In this document: positions 52,441-64,000 of the stretch, one piece after another
Position numbering within the stretch: position 1 is the first letter of the stretch
Layout of the letters: each line of letters begins with the position of its first letter
Assembly (NCBI GenBank): GCA_977006965.1
Contig: OZ345382.1
Location: 1,488,001 to 1,552,000 of the forward strand
Reading direction: 5' to 3'
DNA from: Phymatolithon calcareum
Taxonomy: Eukaryota; Rhodophyta; Florideophyceae; Hapalidiales
DNA length: 64,000 bases
Translations under genes and position numbers: made by a program
The notes under the pieces: generated by a model
What the model saw: only the letters and a program-made list of their open reading frames with translations
What the model was told of the DNA's origin: nothing
Databases searched by the model: none

Positions 52441-53399
52441 TGATGTCACAACAGCTCTAAGCCGCACAAAGTGCAGAGCTTCGGGGAGCTTAACATCTAA
52501 ATCTCTACGCAGCCAATCTTAAGCCGCCGTCCTTCAAATGGATGGCCCGGGTTGGAAACCATTTAGGATGCTCAGGATAGCTGGTCATCTCGCGACCTTC
52601 TTTCATCTCCTTCTGACCGCTATTTCAGCTTCCTTGAGCATTACGCCACACCACTCAGGGCGGAATCCGTGTACTAACAAACTACCAGAAGGTAATAGTC
52701 TTCCCCCATGGGGAGGCCGGGACACAGCTCTTTCCATTTCAAAAAACCCTGCATTGGAGCGCGGAAAAATTCCTAACTCTGCTCTTGTCTCCTTCCTGTG
52801 ACGCACAGGTGCACGCGTGGCCTGACCGATTATGATACCCGGCCTGTATCAAGTCCGCTTAAATTCGCAAGATTTCTTCGAAATCCGACGACGGCGGGGT
52901 TGAGTCTGGATTTTCGAGCGTGGCGAGTTCTCGATTCGGCGCGTCCCAAGCGGGCGCATGCGCGATCGCGCCAGCCATTTCCGGTGGGATTACCGCAAAA
53001 AATAACCGCTTTGTGGAGCTCGATCGCTGCGACCACTTGCGTCGGCGCGGGCACGGGCGCCTGCGCCGGAAACTTTTCTTCTGTCGTTTGTGGTCCGTTC
53101 GGTCCGGTCAGCATCTCTACTCCGAAACGTAAAATCGAACTAAACTTCGTATGGGCACGCTAAACCACGAAGTCTTTTCTTTAGTTTTTTATACCGTGTG
53201 TATTGTCATGAAGAATCAAATTATGTTTTCGAAGTCAATGTCAAAAAGAGGTTCCCCATTTTCTATGTTGAGGTGAGTTACATTGGCTGCTGCCTGAAAG
53301 CAGGCGGAATGGAGAGAAATCATGCCTGAAACAATGGCTTAGCACAAAAAAGTGTTTCAGTCTTCTGTTACATGCTTCATGTCGAGCACAATTAAGAGC
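52441..53399. other. No gene recognised
   Basis: Sequence between the hAT relic and the next transposase relic. The part at 52860-53130 is GC-rich and protein-like in composition but broken, with no family recognised. Confidence 0.35.
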
Positions 53400-54130
53400 G
53401 TTAATTTGCTTGTTCTCACTTGAGTGATCAACAGTTTCATCGACATATCCACAATCTGCGAGAACTTTTTCGCCCGCTGTGCGCGCACCCCTCAGAGCCA
53501 GTCTGTTGATTTTGAGGTCAGAAAATGCACCGCACGGAAACGGACCATGAATCCAAACAATGGGCCCAGTGGAAATACAAACTGCAACTTCATATCGGAG
53601 CCCCGGGCTGTTAAATTTGTGCGAAAACCATTTCGTGTTGAAAGTCGTTGGTTCGTAAATCCTGAAATCAGTACCATCGACTGAATTCTTGCACTTCCTG
53701 GAGCTCGAATTCAGCAGCCGGGTTTTCCACTTAATCTAGAAGATTGTTAAAAAATACCAAACCAAGTCGAGACAGACGGTTGCACTTAAAATGTACTTAG
53801 GTGCACGAAAGTCCGAGACCACATCTGAAATTTTTTCTCATTGCTGCCGGATATAACACGATTATTTTGGTCTGCTGCGTAGGCTTTTAGAAAAAGGAGA
53901 GCCCACAGTACACGAGCTGACTTTTCTCCACGAGGAATTTTTATTCCAATTTCCGCTCGCAGAATCGAGCACACTTTGTGCGTCGCTCCGAATAATGCGC
54001 GAAATCTCTGCTCTCCAACAATTGCATTTAGACTACCAGCCGATTTTATCAACTCCAGTTCGCACGTCCGAAAAACTTGAGGAGAAAAGCCGGGGGACGA
54101 GGAATTCTTGGAGGAGGGTATGCGATTCAA
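53400..54130 (-). pseudogene. PIF/IS4-like transposase relic (DDE_Tnp_4-type, different family)
   Basis: The minus strand from 54130 holds an N-terminal domain (VLWALLFLKAYAADQ, KKFQMWSRTFVHL). After a broken stretch at ~53785-53700 the catalytic part follows: NSVDGTDFRIYEPTTFNTKW, FSHKFNSPGLRYEVAVCIST, GPIVWIHGPFPCGAFSDLKI, GEKVLADCGYVDET. The VDGTDF block carries the first catalytic Asp and PCG..SDL the second. This family is frequent in red algae and diatoms. The C-terminus beyond ~53400 is missing and the frame is interrupted. Confidence 0.8.
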
Positions 54131-54699
54131 CTGCTAGTGAGAGCAATGGGAAGACAGTAATTACCAATGGAGCATGATCAATTGGTGGGGCAGCAAAGAA
54201 TCATAACCAAAACCCAAATTGTTTCCTCGAGAGTTTCTGAAAAGCTTCTGTAACTTTCGGAAACTTGCTGGAATTTTGAGGACAGACTATGCATCTGACA
54301 ACTGTAATGCTATGTATAAGTTTCAAAGTTTCGATACCGAAAGTTCCGGGCCGAATCTTGTAAAGTAGCGAAAGAAAAGCGAAATCTACATGAAGAGAGT
54401 CATTCTGATGCTTGAAGCTGTTATACAGTCTATATATTCTGCACGTCGTTCTTTTAGTTGCAAGATATGGAGATCCTGTGAATGATAGGGATCGTCTTTC
54501 GGCCTGTGTAAATACCAACTTTCGCTATTTCCAGGCTAGTTTCGCTAGTTTCGCCAGACGAAACTTGCAGTAAATCTTTATTTGAAAGCAAATATTCCCC
54601 GTAGAATATGAAAAACATGATGGCCAGCTTGTCATTTTTGAAACTCCCATCTTGAAATCGATGGTATCATGTAGATTTCGCTTCTATTTATATCTCCAT

Positions 54700-55370
54700 C
54701 ACTCCGTTTTATAAATTTCTCGACCAATGTGGGTGTCATGGAGAGGAGTTGTTGCATGCGTGTGTATGCCGCTGGAGTGACGCTTCGCTCTTTGTGTTGA
54801 GTGAGAAAAGTGTCCGGCGCTTCTTTTGGACTTGTGTATGAATGACAGACGTACGCTTTCCGCGTATTGAAGCTGACGGGAAGAAAGTTCTTGACTCGGA
54901 TGAAGGACACGCACGTAGCGCTGTACCGGTAAACGCGTTGCCAAGCTCGTCGACCAATACTTGCCCTATGGACTTTAATACCACCTTTCTGACTTTTGAT
55001 GCAAGGAAGCCTGCCCGTCGATGGTGTCAAGTGCAAGCAAATTTTCCATTTAAATTAATCCTGGCGGAATGCTCCTTATGCGCAAGTCTTGGCGGTATTC
55101 TGAATACTCCGACTAAGTACTTCGTTTTCTTTGTCCTTTTTTGAGTCCGAGATCGCTCGCATCCCTCATGATCGTTTCTCCGTAGGACTCAACTCAACAT
55201 TTCTTCAGCTGGCTGGCTGCAGCATAAGCGAATTTCAAATTGTGAGATGGACATCGTCTGCGAGCAGCTAGCTTACAGAGTTTCGCAGAGACCCCTTGGG
55301 GTATAATGTCGACCTTGACCAGGATCATTGTGCTTCAGTACGCCTTGGTCTTTGTCAACTAGTCCACAGC
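54700..55370 (+). repeat. R3 dispersed repeat, copy 2
   Basis: Aligns with 33700-34500 in the same orientation. An 11-bp tandem insertion (CTGGCTGGCTG) is seen at about 55207-55220, and ~110 bp of copy 1 is absent. No reading frame is shared by the copies, so the repeat is probably non-coding. Confidence 0.75.
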
Positions 55371-55648
55371 GTCATCCGCAACGACCTGTACTACATGGCT
55401 CTATGAAAGACAGACATAAGAAGAACAAGCACGTACGCCAACTCGGACAATCTACAATCTGCACGTTTACGAAGAATCTATCACCAAGTAAAAAATAAAC
55501 AAAACTACAAAATCTGAGACCACACCGCCTCCCAGAAGCCCTCGTCCCTCGCCATCGCCATCGCCATCACAGCCAAAACAAAGACACACACAGCCCAACC
55601 AAAACTCGAAATCAAATCTCAAACCAACGTGCCACACCCACAACCCAC

Positions 55649-56845
55649 TCACTCCACCAACCCTCGAATCTCCTCATCATCCAACCCAAGCAAATAAAGC
55701 ACCGTGCACAAACTCGGCTGATTAACCCTTGCATTAGCCGCCCTCTGCAGCTTAGGCTTCCCATTGAACGCCACCCCAAGCCCAGCACTCTGCACCATGA
55801 GCACATCATTGCTCCCATCCCCCACCGCCATAATTTCCTCCCTCTCCACCCCAAGTCTCCCAGCCAGCAATCTCAGCGTCTCCATCTTAAACTCTCCATC
55901 CACCACCCGTCCACACGTCCTCCCGGTCAGCCTGCCATCCCTAACTTCCAGTCGATTCGCAAACGCAAAGTCCATGCCAAGCTCCTCCCGCACATGCTCC
56001 GCCAGAAACGCAAACCCGCCGCTCACAACCGCCGTCGCGCACCCGAGCGCCCGCAGCGCGGCCGTGATTTCCCGCGCGCCCGCCGTGTACGTCCGTCCCG
56101 CCTTCACGCGCTCCAGCGCGGATACGTCCAGCCCTTTCAGGAGCGCCACGCGCGCCGATAGCGCTTCGCGGAAGCCCATCTCGCCGTGCATGGCGCGCAC
56201 GGTTATCGCCTTCACCTGTGCGGCGACGCCGGCCTCGCGCGCGAGTTCGTCGATAGTCTCCTCGACGATGAGCGTGGAGTCGAGGTCGAAGACGGCGAGC
56301 CGCTTCCCGTTGCGCACCGAGTGCTCGGACTGGAGTATCACGTCGGCGTTGAAGGTTCGGCCGACGTCGTACAATGCGGAACGGACGGATTCGATGGAGA
56401 CGTGAGGGGGGAGATGGACCTCGGCTTCACGGGCTTGCAGACCGAGGGTGCGCCAAGTTTGAATGTGGCCGGAGTGGGAGGTCAGGACGGATTCGATCTC
56501 GGAGTCCGGCAAGCCGCCGCAGACGGTCACTAGCCAGCCCGCGCGCCGCTGCGGGAGAGGGGTGGCACGCGGCTCGAAGGCAGGCGCGCGGACGGCGCGG
56601 ATTAGCGGACGGTGGGGAGGACGCGGGGGTGGGATGCGCGGGGTATGGTGCGGGATGGGCGTGCGGAAGGTGGAGGAGGAAAGGACGGCCGGGGCGGTGA
56701 AGCATGTCGGGGCGGAAGGCATGGTTGGGGTTTGGGCGTTGCGGAGGCGGTGGGGAAGAAGGGGTGGAGATGACGGAGGTGAGATGGTGCGGGAGGGAGG
56801 GGAAGAATTGTGAGGGCTGAGAGAGGGGTTGCCGGTGGATTGCAT
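55649..56845 (-). CDS. serB: Phosphoserine phosphatase (SerB-type HAD hydrolase)
   Basis: Catalyses O-phospho-L-serine to serine, the last step of the phosphorylated serine pathway. The HAD motifs are complete: motif I FDLDSTLIVEET (nucleophile Asp and acid/base Asp), motif II Ser in ATAVVSGGF, motif III Lys in the GEFKMETL region, motif IV VGDGSNDVLM, followed by LGVAFNGKPKLQRAAN. Before motif I is an ACT-like segment (GWLVTVCGGLPDSEIESV...). Upstream is a Ser/Pro/Arg-rich N-terminal extension without acidic residues, fitting a plastid transit peptide. Starts at 56845, 56857 or 56971 are possible (the frame upstream of these begins with a TTG). 56845 is chosen as nearest to the targeting-like tract. 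Intronless, very GC-rich and intact. Confidence 0.93.
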   Translation of the reverse strand: MQSTGNPSLSPHNSSPPSRTISPPSSPPLLPHRLRNAQTPTMPSAPTCFTAPAVLSSSTFRTPIPHHTPRIPPPRPPHRPLIRAVRAPAFEPRATPLPQRRAGWLVTVCGGLPDSEIESVLTSHSGHIQTWRTLGLQAREAEVHLPPHVSIESVRSALYDVGRTFNADVILQSEHSVRNGKRLAVFDLDSTLIVEETIDELAREAGVAAQVKAITVRAMHGEMGFREALSARVALLKGLDVSALERVKAGRTYTAGAREITAALRALGCATAVVSGGFAFLAEHVREELGMDFAFANRLEVRDGRLTGRTCGRVVDGEFKMETLRLLAGRLGVEREEIMAVGDGSNDVLMVQSAGLGVAFNGKPKLQRAANARVNQPSLCTVLYLLGLDDEEIRGLVE

Positions 56846-56989
56846 GTTGGGGAGCATAGCAACTGGGTTGCACGAAAGGATGCTCAGTTCGGAACGTCCA
56901 ATTGATGGGCGCCACGGGTTGGAGGTTATCCGTTTCAAACATCTCGCGATCGACGTGTCTGTCCTTCCCATTCGGAATGCTGGCAAGTG

Positions 56990-59139
56990 GCTGATTGTGC
57001 ACGATCGTCGTTTTGATTGGATGTAATTTATCCACTCTAATATTTTCTGTGCGTGAGATAGATTGGGATTGGCAAGCCTTGCTGGTGAACGGCGGAGGAA
57101 TGGATATCATATGGCAGATGTTCCAATGCGAGGGCGCGGGAGGCAGAACCCTGGTGCAAGTCTGAGAGCTGACCGATGCATGAGATGGACTGCATCATCT
57201 TGCATTTATCACAGCTTGCTCGTCCACAGGGTGAGCAACTAGGTTAGATTGCCACTCTGAAAGGGTTCTTCGCGTAGTATTTGAGCTTCTGCCTACGAAG
57301 AATTCAACACCAAGTTGAAGACTGTAGGAAGTGCACAGCTATTTTTAAAAAAATTGCGTATGACTGAGCTGGCATTATTCTAACAATGTGCGTTATTTCA
57401 TATATATTTTTTTGACTAGTGCCATGAGAACGATGTACCGACATTTAATCGTCGCCATTCGGCTGCAGCAAATGGCCTTTAAATGGCATTCACCTGGTTT
57501 TAAATCCCTCGCAATGCATATTGCCAGCCTTCGTGTTGCAGTCAGCAATGGTATATTTTTAGCAGCACAGGAGAATATAGAATTGTGTTTAGAAGAGGCC
57601 TTATCAACTTTTTTCCTTCAAATATAAACAACAATCGTGCACAAGTCGTATGAGCTGTGCGAAAACGTTAGCTTTTGTTGATCCTTATCCAACTGTTGGG
57701 TGCAATGGTCAATGAAGTGTTCAACTACTTTGGAGAGGTGGATGATGATAGTGAGAAAGATAATAAAGTTTCATCTTTTGCTTAGGGGGATCGGAAAAGT
57801 CGGATATATTGAAGGTTCAAAAATTTCCAATAACACCATTAGAACATGAGGAGGATTCTGGCAGTGGGACTTTTACGTTACATTGTCAGAATATTCAAGT
57901 CCTGATCGAAGGTCAGAATAGTCGGTATATGGAAACAGATATGGACTTGCTCCATACTTCCGTACAGAAACTGCTTGCCTATTACGGATTTAATAGACAA
58001 TCAGACATAGCTCAGCTCGCCTTATGTGAGCTATCAATATCCAAAGCAAAGTAATTCGTTCGGAAAATATCGCTTAATCGATCAATCCTTGTTTACCAAC
58101 AAAAAGAAGATATTTCATCATATATTATTTTATAAAAGGTGCAGATGTGCAGCTCAGGTAACTGCAGAAGAAGTTTTCAGAAGCATCGATTAATCGATCA
58201 TGCCCTATTGTTGGAAGAATGTTTTTGAAAGCCCATCTGTCAGGTCTTTTGCCAGATGTTTGTCTTTAGACAAAGCAGTGTTCATCTGCAAGGATGTAGG
58301 ACCTTCGAGACCTTCTTTTAAACATATTTTTCGAATTTTCCGTATTTCTCAGGTTGTAGCAGGGATGCGTGCACAGACGTCAAAAATGTGCACCCACTTG
58401 AAGTGTGACGTCATGTGATAGACGACCTAACGAACTCATATCATAGAAAAATAGAGTTCACGTTGTCTGATTGTAGTACAAAGAGGTCACGATATTGAGC
58501 CATCATATGTCAGACTCCTAAAAACTGCATTATTTCAAGTTTGGCACAAGTGAGCTTCACAGATCAACATTTGAACGGCGGCAGTCCGGTCGCGATATTG
58601 GGCTGTAGTTAGCGATGATTCTTTTTTAGCATCAAGGTACGTGCACATGCCGAAACACAGAGCCTTCGAGGTAGCGCATGTAGTCGGCTAATCACATAAA
58701 TGTCTGCCTTCCGAAAATTTTCGAACCGTCGGTAGGTACAAAACTGAACGGCCATTGTGTTCCTAAAAATTAAATTCTCAAGAAGGTCCCTCTCACAGGA
58801 CCGTCGTGTCAGAATCGCATTGTAGGAACATCATGACATCAATCATATAAATACCCGGGCCGAGGTTCCAGATACGGACGACAGGGCCAGGGTTGAACCT
58901 TGAGCGTACAATACCCGTGGAATAGCTAACTTGCTGTTTCTGTATTTGGCAGATTTTACCCCATTCCATACATTTGGGGATGCCATAAGGGGTTTGCTCA
59001 AGTGAAAGAAAATTACTTTTGGCACAAGAATAGTCGATTTTCCATACTGCAAAAAACCAGTATGTACAAGAAAATGACGTGCCCTAGATCACATTTTTCG
59101 TAGGCACAGTCCTAAGACCGCCGGGGTCAGTCTCTCACC
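56990..59139. other. Mostly AT-rich intergenic region
   Basis: About 2.1 kb with short frames only. Two protein-like ORFs around 57717-58054 lack an ATG or are very short. ATCGATTAATCGAT-type palindromes occur near 58075 and 58185. No domain, RNA gene or repeat copy was recognised. Confidence 0.4.
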
Positions 59140-60690
59140 CACACTCCGAATCGACGAACGCGAGTACGCAGACGATGTCACACTGCCTTACAATAACGCA
59201 AAGGAAGCCCAACAAGGGCTCTCTATTTTACGTCCAGCCGCAATCTCAAGGAGGCCTAGTTATCGCCTCCCACTACAGTTTTGTGCAACACATTCGGAAA
59301 GCAAAAAGACTTACCCTACGAAGGCTCTCTGGCGACGCACTGAAGCCTGCATTGCAAACCCAGCCCGCCGGTCATCAAGAATCCTACGCAGCCATGTGCA
59401 CCTGTGGGTGCCAAGATCACTATCCGAAAATGGGACCACCTCGGCCGCTTTGAGTGGCACTTGTAATACCCTGCTCTTTCACACGCCGAGACAGCACGAG
59501 GGAACTTGTGATCGGCTGAAGGGACGTCGACGCGATACTTTCGCTGTCCCTAAGCTGGCACCTAGGGATATCGATTGCAGTGATCCTTCCTGGGCACCGC
59601 TATCCCTGCCAGAAGACGACTCTTCCGTGTGGGTACGGGAATGGTCCACGCAGAAGAGAGGCCTACCGGAGTTACTGGTAAGCCGGGATCCAATCAAGGT
59701 GTTGGTTTTTGCATATCTTGTGATTACCAGAACACTGGGTCTTCCTCCTGCCTTTGCCACATTGGTAATCGAGCGGATTACTACTTAAACATAAGAAAGG
59801 CAGCGCCATCGGAAACGAGCAACCGCATGGCGACCTAGCCTCTCAACCTCTCTTGTTCCCAACGATACCATCGTTCCCATCTTTTCCTTCACCCTGACGC
59901 GCCCGTGAGGCGTTACACACTTGAGCACAGTGGTCCGAGTTTATGACGGGAAAAGGATGCATGTATCTGTTGAGTATTTCGACGGGAAACCGCGGGAACC
60001 ACTCTGCCTAACGCGAGAGGACTGGGGTCTTTTAGAGCTGCCATGTCCCAAAGTCGCATCATGTGCAGTGTCCTTGGCAGACAAACTTGTCAAGGCCACA
60101 AAACGGAATGCTGCACAAGCAGCTTAAGAGCACATTCACGTGGGAACAGCAGACTTGGAAAACATCAGAAACTTCAAATATCTGGGAGTACTGCAGCCCG
60201 CTAACGGAGTCCCGATGGTCCCGTTAATCACCGCGTTGCAATAACCTGGTATCGCTTGCAAGAACTCAAACGAATTCTTATGGACAAGATCATATCCCAG
60301 GATCTCCGATTATGTATCCTGTGCTCCTCTGTCCTATCAACTCTCCTCTACGGTTGCGAATCATGGAAGCTAACTGAAAATGTTCGTAAAAAACTCAGAT
60401 CCACAGGCGCCAAGATGTTGTCCAGCGTATCGGAAATACCAATTGGCGACGAGTATAGGGACCCCACGATCGATGTAGTATTGTGCGCCAGAGACATACG
60501 ATGGAGTTGGCTCGGACACATTCCTTGGATGGACGAAAGTCGCATTCAAGTACTACTTCACCGCGTCCGACCAAACACAGAGCCAATCTTTGGCGATGTC
60601 CCGGACCTCGACGTGCAAGTAGCAGTCAAACTCGAAACAAATAGATTTGAATGGAAGAAGTTTAGGCCCTCAAATTGTTGCTAGCCCCGG
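59140..60690 (+). pseudogene. LINE reverse-transcriptase relic
   Basis: Around 59148-59190 the text RIDEREYADDVTLPYNNA holds the RT catalytic YADD box. From about 60138 the text VGTADLENIRNFKYLGVLQP, then SSVLSTLLYGCESWKLTENV and RDIRWSWLGHIPWMDESRI match the thumb and C-terminal region of LINE RTs. Between them (about 59230-60120) the sequence does not read as RT and looks like an insertion or an unrelated patch. The upstream fingers and palm are missing. It cannot be said whether this belongs to the same LINE family as 24.2-26.2 kb. Confidence 0.7.
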
Positions 60691-61294
60691 GGAATACGCT
60701 AAATGAAAGATTGTATGAATGAAGAAAATGACGCAGAAACGTACTTAGCGCACGAAGTAATGCGCGTTTCTGACGGAAATGTACCTGGCAAACCTCACCT
60801 CTATCATCCGGTTCGGAAAACGCATTGTATGGGTGCTCTAAATATTGATGAAATGTGTGGTATCGAGGAATGGGTGCTTCAGTTTACTGGAGTGAAGCGA
60901 AAGTAGTGCCAAATCAGGGCCTCTCTGTGAATGCATGATCACTTCGCATGAAGCGATTCTTTCAGTGTCAGCGCAATAATGGAGAGCTTGACAAAAAATG
61001 GTGCTTACTTCGGGCACTTGCAGTACGAGAGGTGCCAATTCTCCTCGTCATGGAAAGTCCACGGGCTTTACAAGAAAATACCCTTTTCGAAGAACACCCT
61101 TTGTCTGAGCAGCAAGGCCAGAGACGGTGCGGAGGTATGGAATTCTTCTCAGATTTGCCCACCTCAATCCTGCCATCACCTACCTCTTGAGATCATACAC
61201 TGCGTGCAGACCACCGATGATGGCATACACGCCTCTATCATACAAGACAACTACCGCCGGTGCCCCGCATGAATCGATACCCGTTGGTTTGTCG
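60691..61294. other. No gene recognised
   Basis: Short frames only. 60703-60906 encodes an unrecognised 67-residue ORF starting at ATG, with no supporting context. Confidence 0.35.
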
Positions 61295-61700
61295 CGGCGA
61301 CGCATCCAGCGGCAGCGGGAAAGCGACCACGCGCGATGACATCCGGGCGTTGATCGACATCGCTAATGACTGTCTTGGAGCCGCAACCAGTGGCAGTCGA
61401 GGAGCAGCGCCGCGTGAAGGATCCCCGTGCCGAGCCAGGTCGTTCGACACCGACTCGAGCCGCAACTAGCGGCATTCGAGAAGCCGCCACGCGCTAAGAC
61501 GCTCTCGCGACAACCTAGGTCGCCCGACAGCGCCGGGCGCCACAACCAGTGGCCGCCTGGAAGAACCCGTACGCGCGTGACGACCGGGCCAAGGACGCCT
61601 TCTAGACGCTTTCCATGCGACCCTCTCATCAGGTTGCGCGACGCGGCGCCGGGATGCGACAGGCCGAGACTCTGTGCGTCACATTCACAGGCGCGTGCAC
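61295..61700. repeat. Degenerate GC-rich tandem repeat, period ~80 bp
   Basis: Units start near 61298, 61378, 61456 and 61537 with related text around GAGCCGCAAC(C/T)AG(T/C)GGC, followed by GC-rich sequence. At least three, probably four, diverged units are visible. All frames are broken, so it is probably non-coding. Confidence 0.55.
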
Positions 61701-64000
61701 CCGGCGGCGGTTGAAAACACAGCTGCACGCAGTGCAGAGTCTAAAGCTTGCGCGACAGTCTCACTGGCGCGCACAGTCGCCAGCAACTGCTCTAGAGTCC
61801 GAGCCTCGCCGATCGAAATCTCTATATCAAGCAAGACGTTGAAGAAACCTTGATCTCCAGCACACGCATCGCAAGCTTGCAGACGCGTTCACACGGAGGC
61901 ACGCACTTCGGAACGTGCCTGAACCGAGACGTGAACCGCGCGTAAGGCAGCGAACAGCGTGAGGAGCTTTTTGGTACACCGGCTGTTCTTTTCCCATAAA
62001 GGACTCGTGCGATATCTGATTTCTCGGCGGAGGCTAGACAGGTGAGCTTTTCGAGTTGGCAGCCCGCGTTCTTTTGTTGACCACCCACCCACCCTTCATA
62101 GTCTTTTGTAGTAGTAGTGAAGCTCTCGCACGGCTACAACTACGGCAATCCGGTTCTCCGGCAAGCGGTGCTTGTCCGGGAGGAGGTTCCTAAGAGTTAC
62201 TGAACGGTGTCCGGGAACTCTAGTAAGGAGAAGCGCGACACTGCTCGCCTTCTCTGGGGAGCTAGACCGTTGGACGCCGTGAAAGCAAAGTCGCCAAAAT
62301 TTCGGTTTTAAGTTTCCAATAAAACCGCAGATCTTTCTAAAGTCTGTCAAGGCAGGCAGTCTCCAAGCCTACCTCGCTATCACAATGAATAACTTATACT
62401 GGTGGAGTTTCTAAGCTCTGCTCCCCGCTTTGTAAACAGCTTTCATTTTTTCTTCTCTTGACTTCAGAGTATCGTATGCTACGCGTGAGCTGACACTCCA
62501 GAAAATTCTACAATTCAGAACTTTTAGTGTCTCTCCCTTTACTAATCTGCTAAGATTTGACTACGTTCGCTTTCGAAGAGCTCCCAACTAGAGAAAGTCC
62601 AACCAAGACAACGTAGGTGCACTTGTTGCACTGTTTCCTTGAGAGCATGTTGGCATTTCTTGCGCACTGGATCGTAGAGTGGTGGGTCAACATCGTTGTG
62701 TCTAGTGGAACGCTGGGCGATATGATCTGGAGGCACTAAAATTTAGTGAATGTAAATTTCGAGATTCTTCAGTTTGTCGAAGAGCCGTTGATATCGATCC
62801 ACAGAGTCTGGACCTCATACATATTGCTTGCTGTGCAACTCTGCAAAACCTCGAGCGAAGAATTCTTTGTTCAGCCTTGCTGGCTCTGCGAGGAAGAGCT
62901 GTACCCTGGCTGACATACCTCGCAGGCTGATATTGGCTTTCCTCCGTGGGCCAACTCTAATCTATCGCCCCAACTATGTTTTTCCAGCTGTTTATTTCCC
63001 TTTTTCATCGTCACATGATGTACTGGCGTGAGATGAAGTCGACATTTTCCGTGGCCACGAAATGAATGGTAAGTTGTGCGGCGTCATCCTTTTGGTGCAT
63101 TCCTTGCTCCTCGCGGTAGTTTCCTGAATTTCCTATTAGATATTTTTGTGGTACATAAGAAAATGTAGCCCACCCCAAGACGCAGGGGTGTCAAACATCT
63201 ACTATCTACTAGCAACTAGCGACGATCAACTATCGAGATCGTTCAACGATGACCAAGTAAATCTTCTTCTTGATTTCAACCTCTACACAACACCTACACC
63301 ACAGTCACACGACCAGCGACCTGGCGGCTACTGAAATCACAGGTTCTTCACTACAAGAGTCATTTTTCGGGAGCTGTGGAACACGTCACAGGAACATTTC
63401 CGCAAGTCAGAATCGATCGGCAACTTTCTAAAGCATGTGCCGCCTCGTGAGCAGGAATAATCCAAAAAATTATCTTCTTGATAAACATTCTGAACCCCAT
63501 GCGGGATCCAAGCATTCCTGCTCTCCAGAAATAAATTCTTGTCTTCCTCGTGCCTCGATGCACCAAAAATCGAGTAGGTATTCTATCACTATTCCCTCTA
63601 GCCTTCTTTCCATGCGAAAAATAGACACTGGGCGGCACCGAAGTGCACACGAATATCAACGAGGCAAGGATACAACCGCAACTTTATAGTGTTATTTCAT
63701 AGAACAGAACCTGATGTTCTGTGTAGCGCCAGGCTCCAAAGAACCCGACGCCACATGGGAGAGAAAAGCCCAAGAGAGGAGAGAGAAGAAAAGACCGGGA
63801 GAGACAAGACAAAAGAGGAGGAAAGAAAGACAAGCCAACAAAACGTCCAGGACAAGCAGACAGATTAAGCGTGTAGACGTCGGCGTCGTCCTCCGGCGGC
63901 GACCTTGGCTTGGTCGTCGACCTTGAGACAGGCGCGCGAAAAGTGGACAGGGGCCTTGAGCGCGAATGTCTCCGAACTGGCTTGTGCGGCGAAACGGTTG
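61701..64000. other. No gene recognised; purine-rich run near the window end
   Basis: About 2.3 kb of mixed composition with short frames only. 63755-63850 is a strongly purine-rich (A/G) plus-strand run followed by GC-rich sequence, which may be the 5' part of a gene continuing beyond the window. No assignment is possible. Confidence 0.35.

Noticed and set aside
55764-56405. 213-codon plus-strand ORF over SerB
   Set aside because: Shadow of the GC-rich SerB coding strand; no domain.
57717-58054. Two short ORFs (26 and 81 codons) as a small two-exon gene
   Set aside because: The longer one begins with TTG, and the only possible intron (18 nt) does not restore a frame.
1-64000. CRISPR arrays, rRNA, tRNA genes
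   Set aside because: The only regular array is the uninterrupted decamer (no spacers). No rRNA or full tRNA cloverleaf was recognised; the tRNA-Met-like text is only the 12-nt primer-binding sites.

Overview
This window is nuclear DNA from a eukaryote. The evidence is one short intron with GT...AG ends in each of two genes, a plastid-type thioredoxin-like [2Fe-2S] ferredoxin, an NLR-type NB-ARC/WD40 receptor, a MYND zinc-finger relic, and many eukaryotic transposons. No bacterial operons, rRNA, tRNA or CRISPR were seen. Few, short introns plus cyanobacterial/plastid ancestry signals suggest an alga, most likely a red alga such as a florideophyte. The organism assignment is an inference.

Layout. 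1-18 kb is a graveyard: a Tigger/pogo remnant with clean terminal repeats, truncated host-gene copies (ferredoxin, MYND, deoxyhypusine synthase, NLR), a decayed Crypton tyrosine-recombinase element, and copies of two unknown dispersed families (here R1 and R2). 18.15-21.9 kb is a foldback structure: 272 perfect copies of a 10-bp unit between ~510-bp inverted arms. 21.9-29.7 kb is a pile of broken elements: piggyBac-like, Ty3/Gypsy (minus), LINE (plus), and a 3'-truncated Ty1/Copia (minus). 29.9-35.4 kb holds a copine-like relic, a small two-exon helical gene and the ferredoxin gene. 35.4-39.4 kb is the NLR-like receptor gene (minus).

39,577-46,684 is the centrepiece: a young, nearly complete Ty1/Copia element bounded by 334-bp LTRs (two differences) and a perfect CACAC target duplication, inserted 140 bp upstream of the NLR start codon. 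Its gag start codon lies inside a primer-binding site complementary to the anticodon region of initiator tRNA-Met. Gag and pol are in different frames, joined by a textbook -1 frameshift signal. Between pol and the 3' LTR, on the opposite strand, it carries an extra gene with one predicted 79-nt intron. The protein begins with a near copy of the histone H3 tail (19 of 28 positions), followed by ~350 residues of unrecognised sequence and a basic C-terminus. This antisense, H3-tail-bearing retrotransposon gene is the most unusual thing in the window.

46.7-54.2 kb contains a 96-bp near-perfect hairpin, a PIF/Harbinger element, a hAT pseudogene interrupted by a solo LTR with its own target duplication, and a second PIF-like transposase relic. 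55.6-56.9 kb is phosphoserine phosphatase (serine biosynthesis). 57-64 kb is mostly empty apart from a LINE reverse-transcriptase relic near 59-60.7 kb and a degenerate 80-bp tandem repeat. Likely working host genes are few: the two-exon helical protein, the ferredoxin, the NLR-WD40 receptor and SerB.
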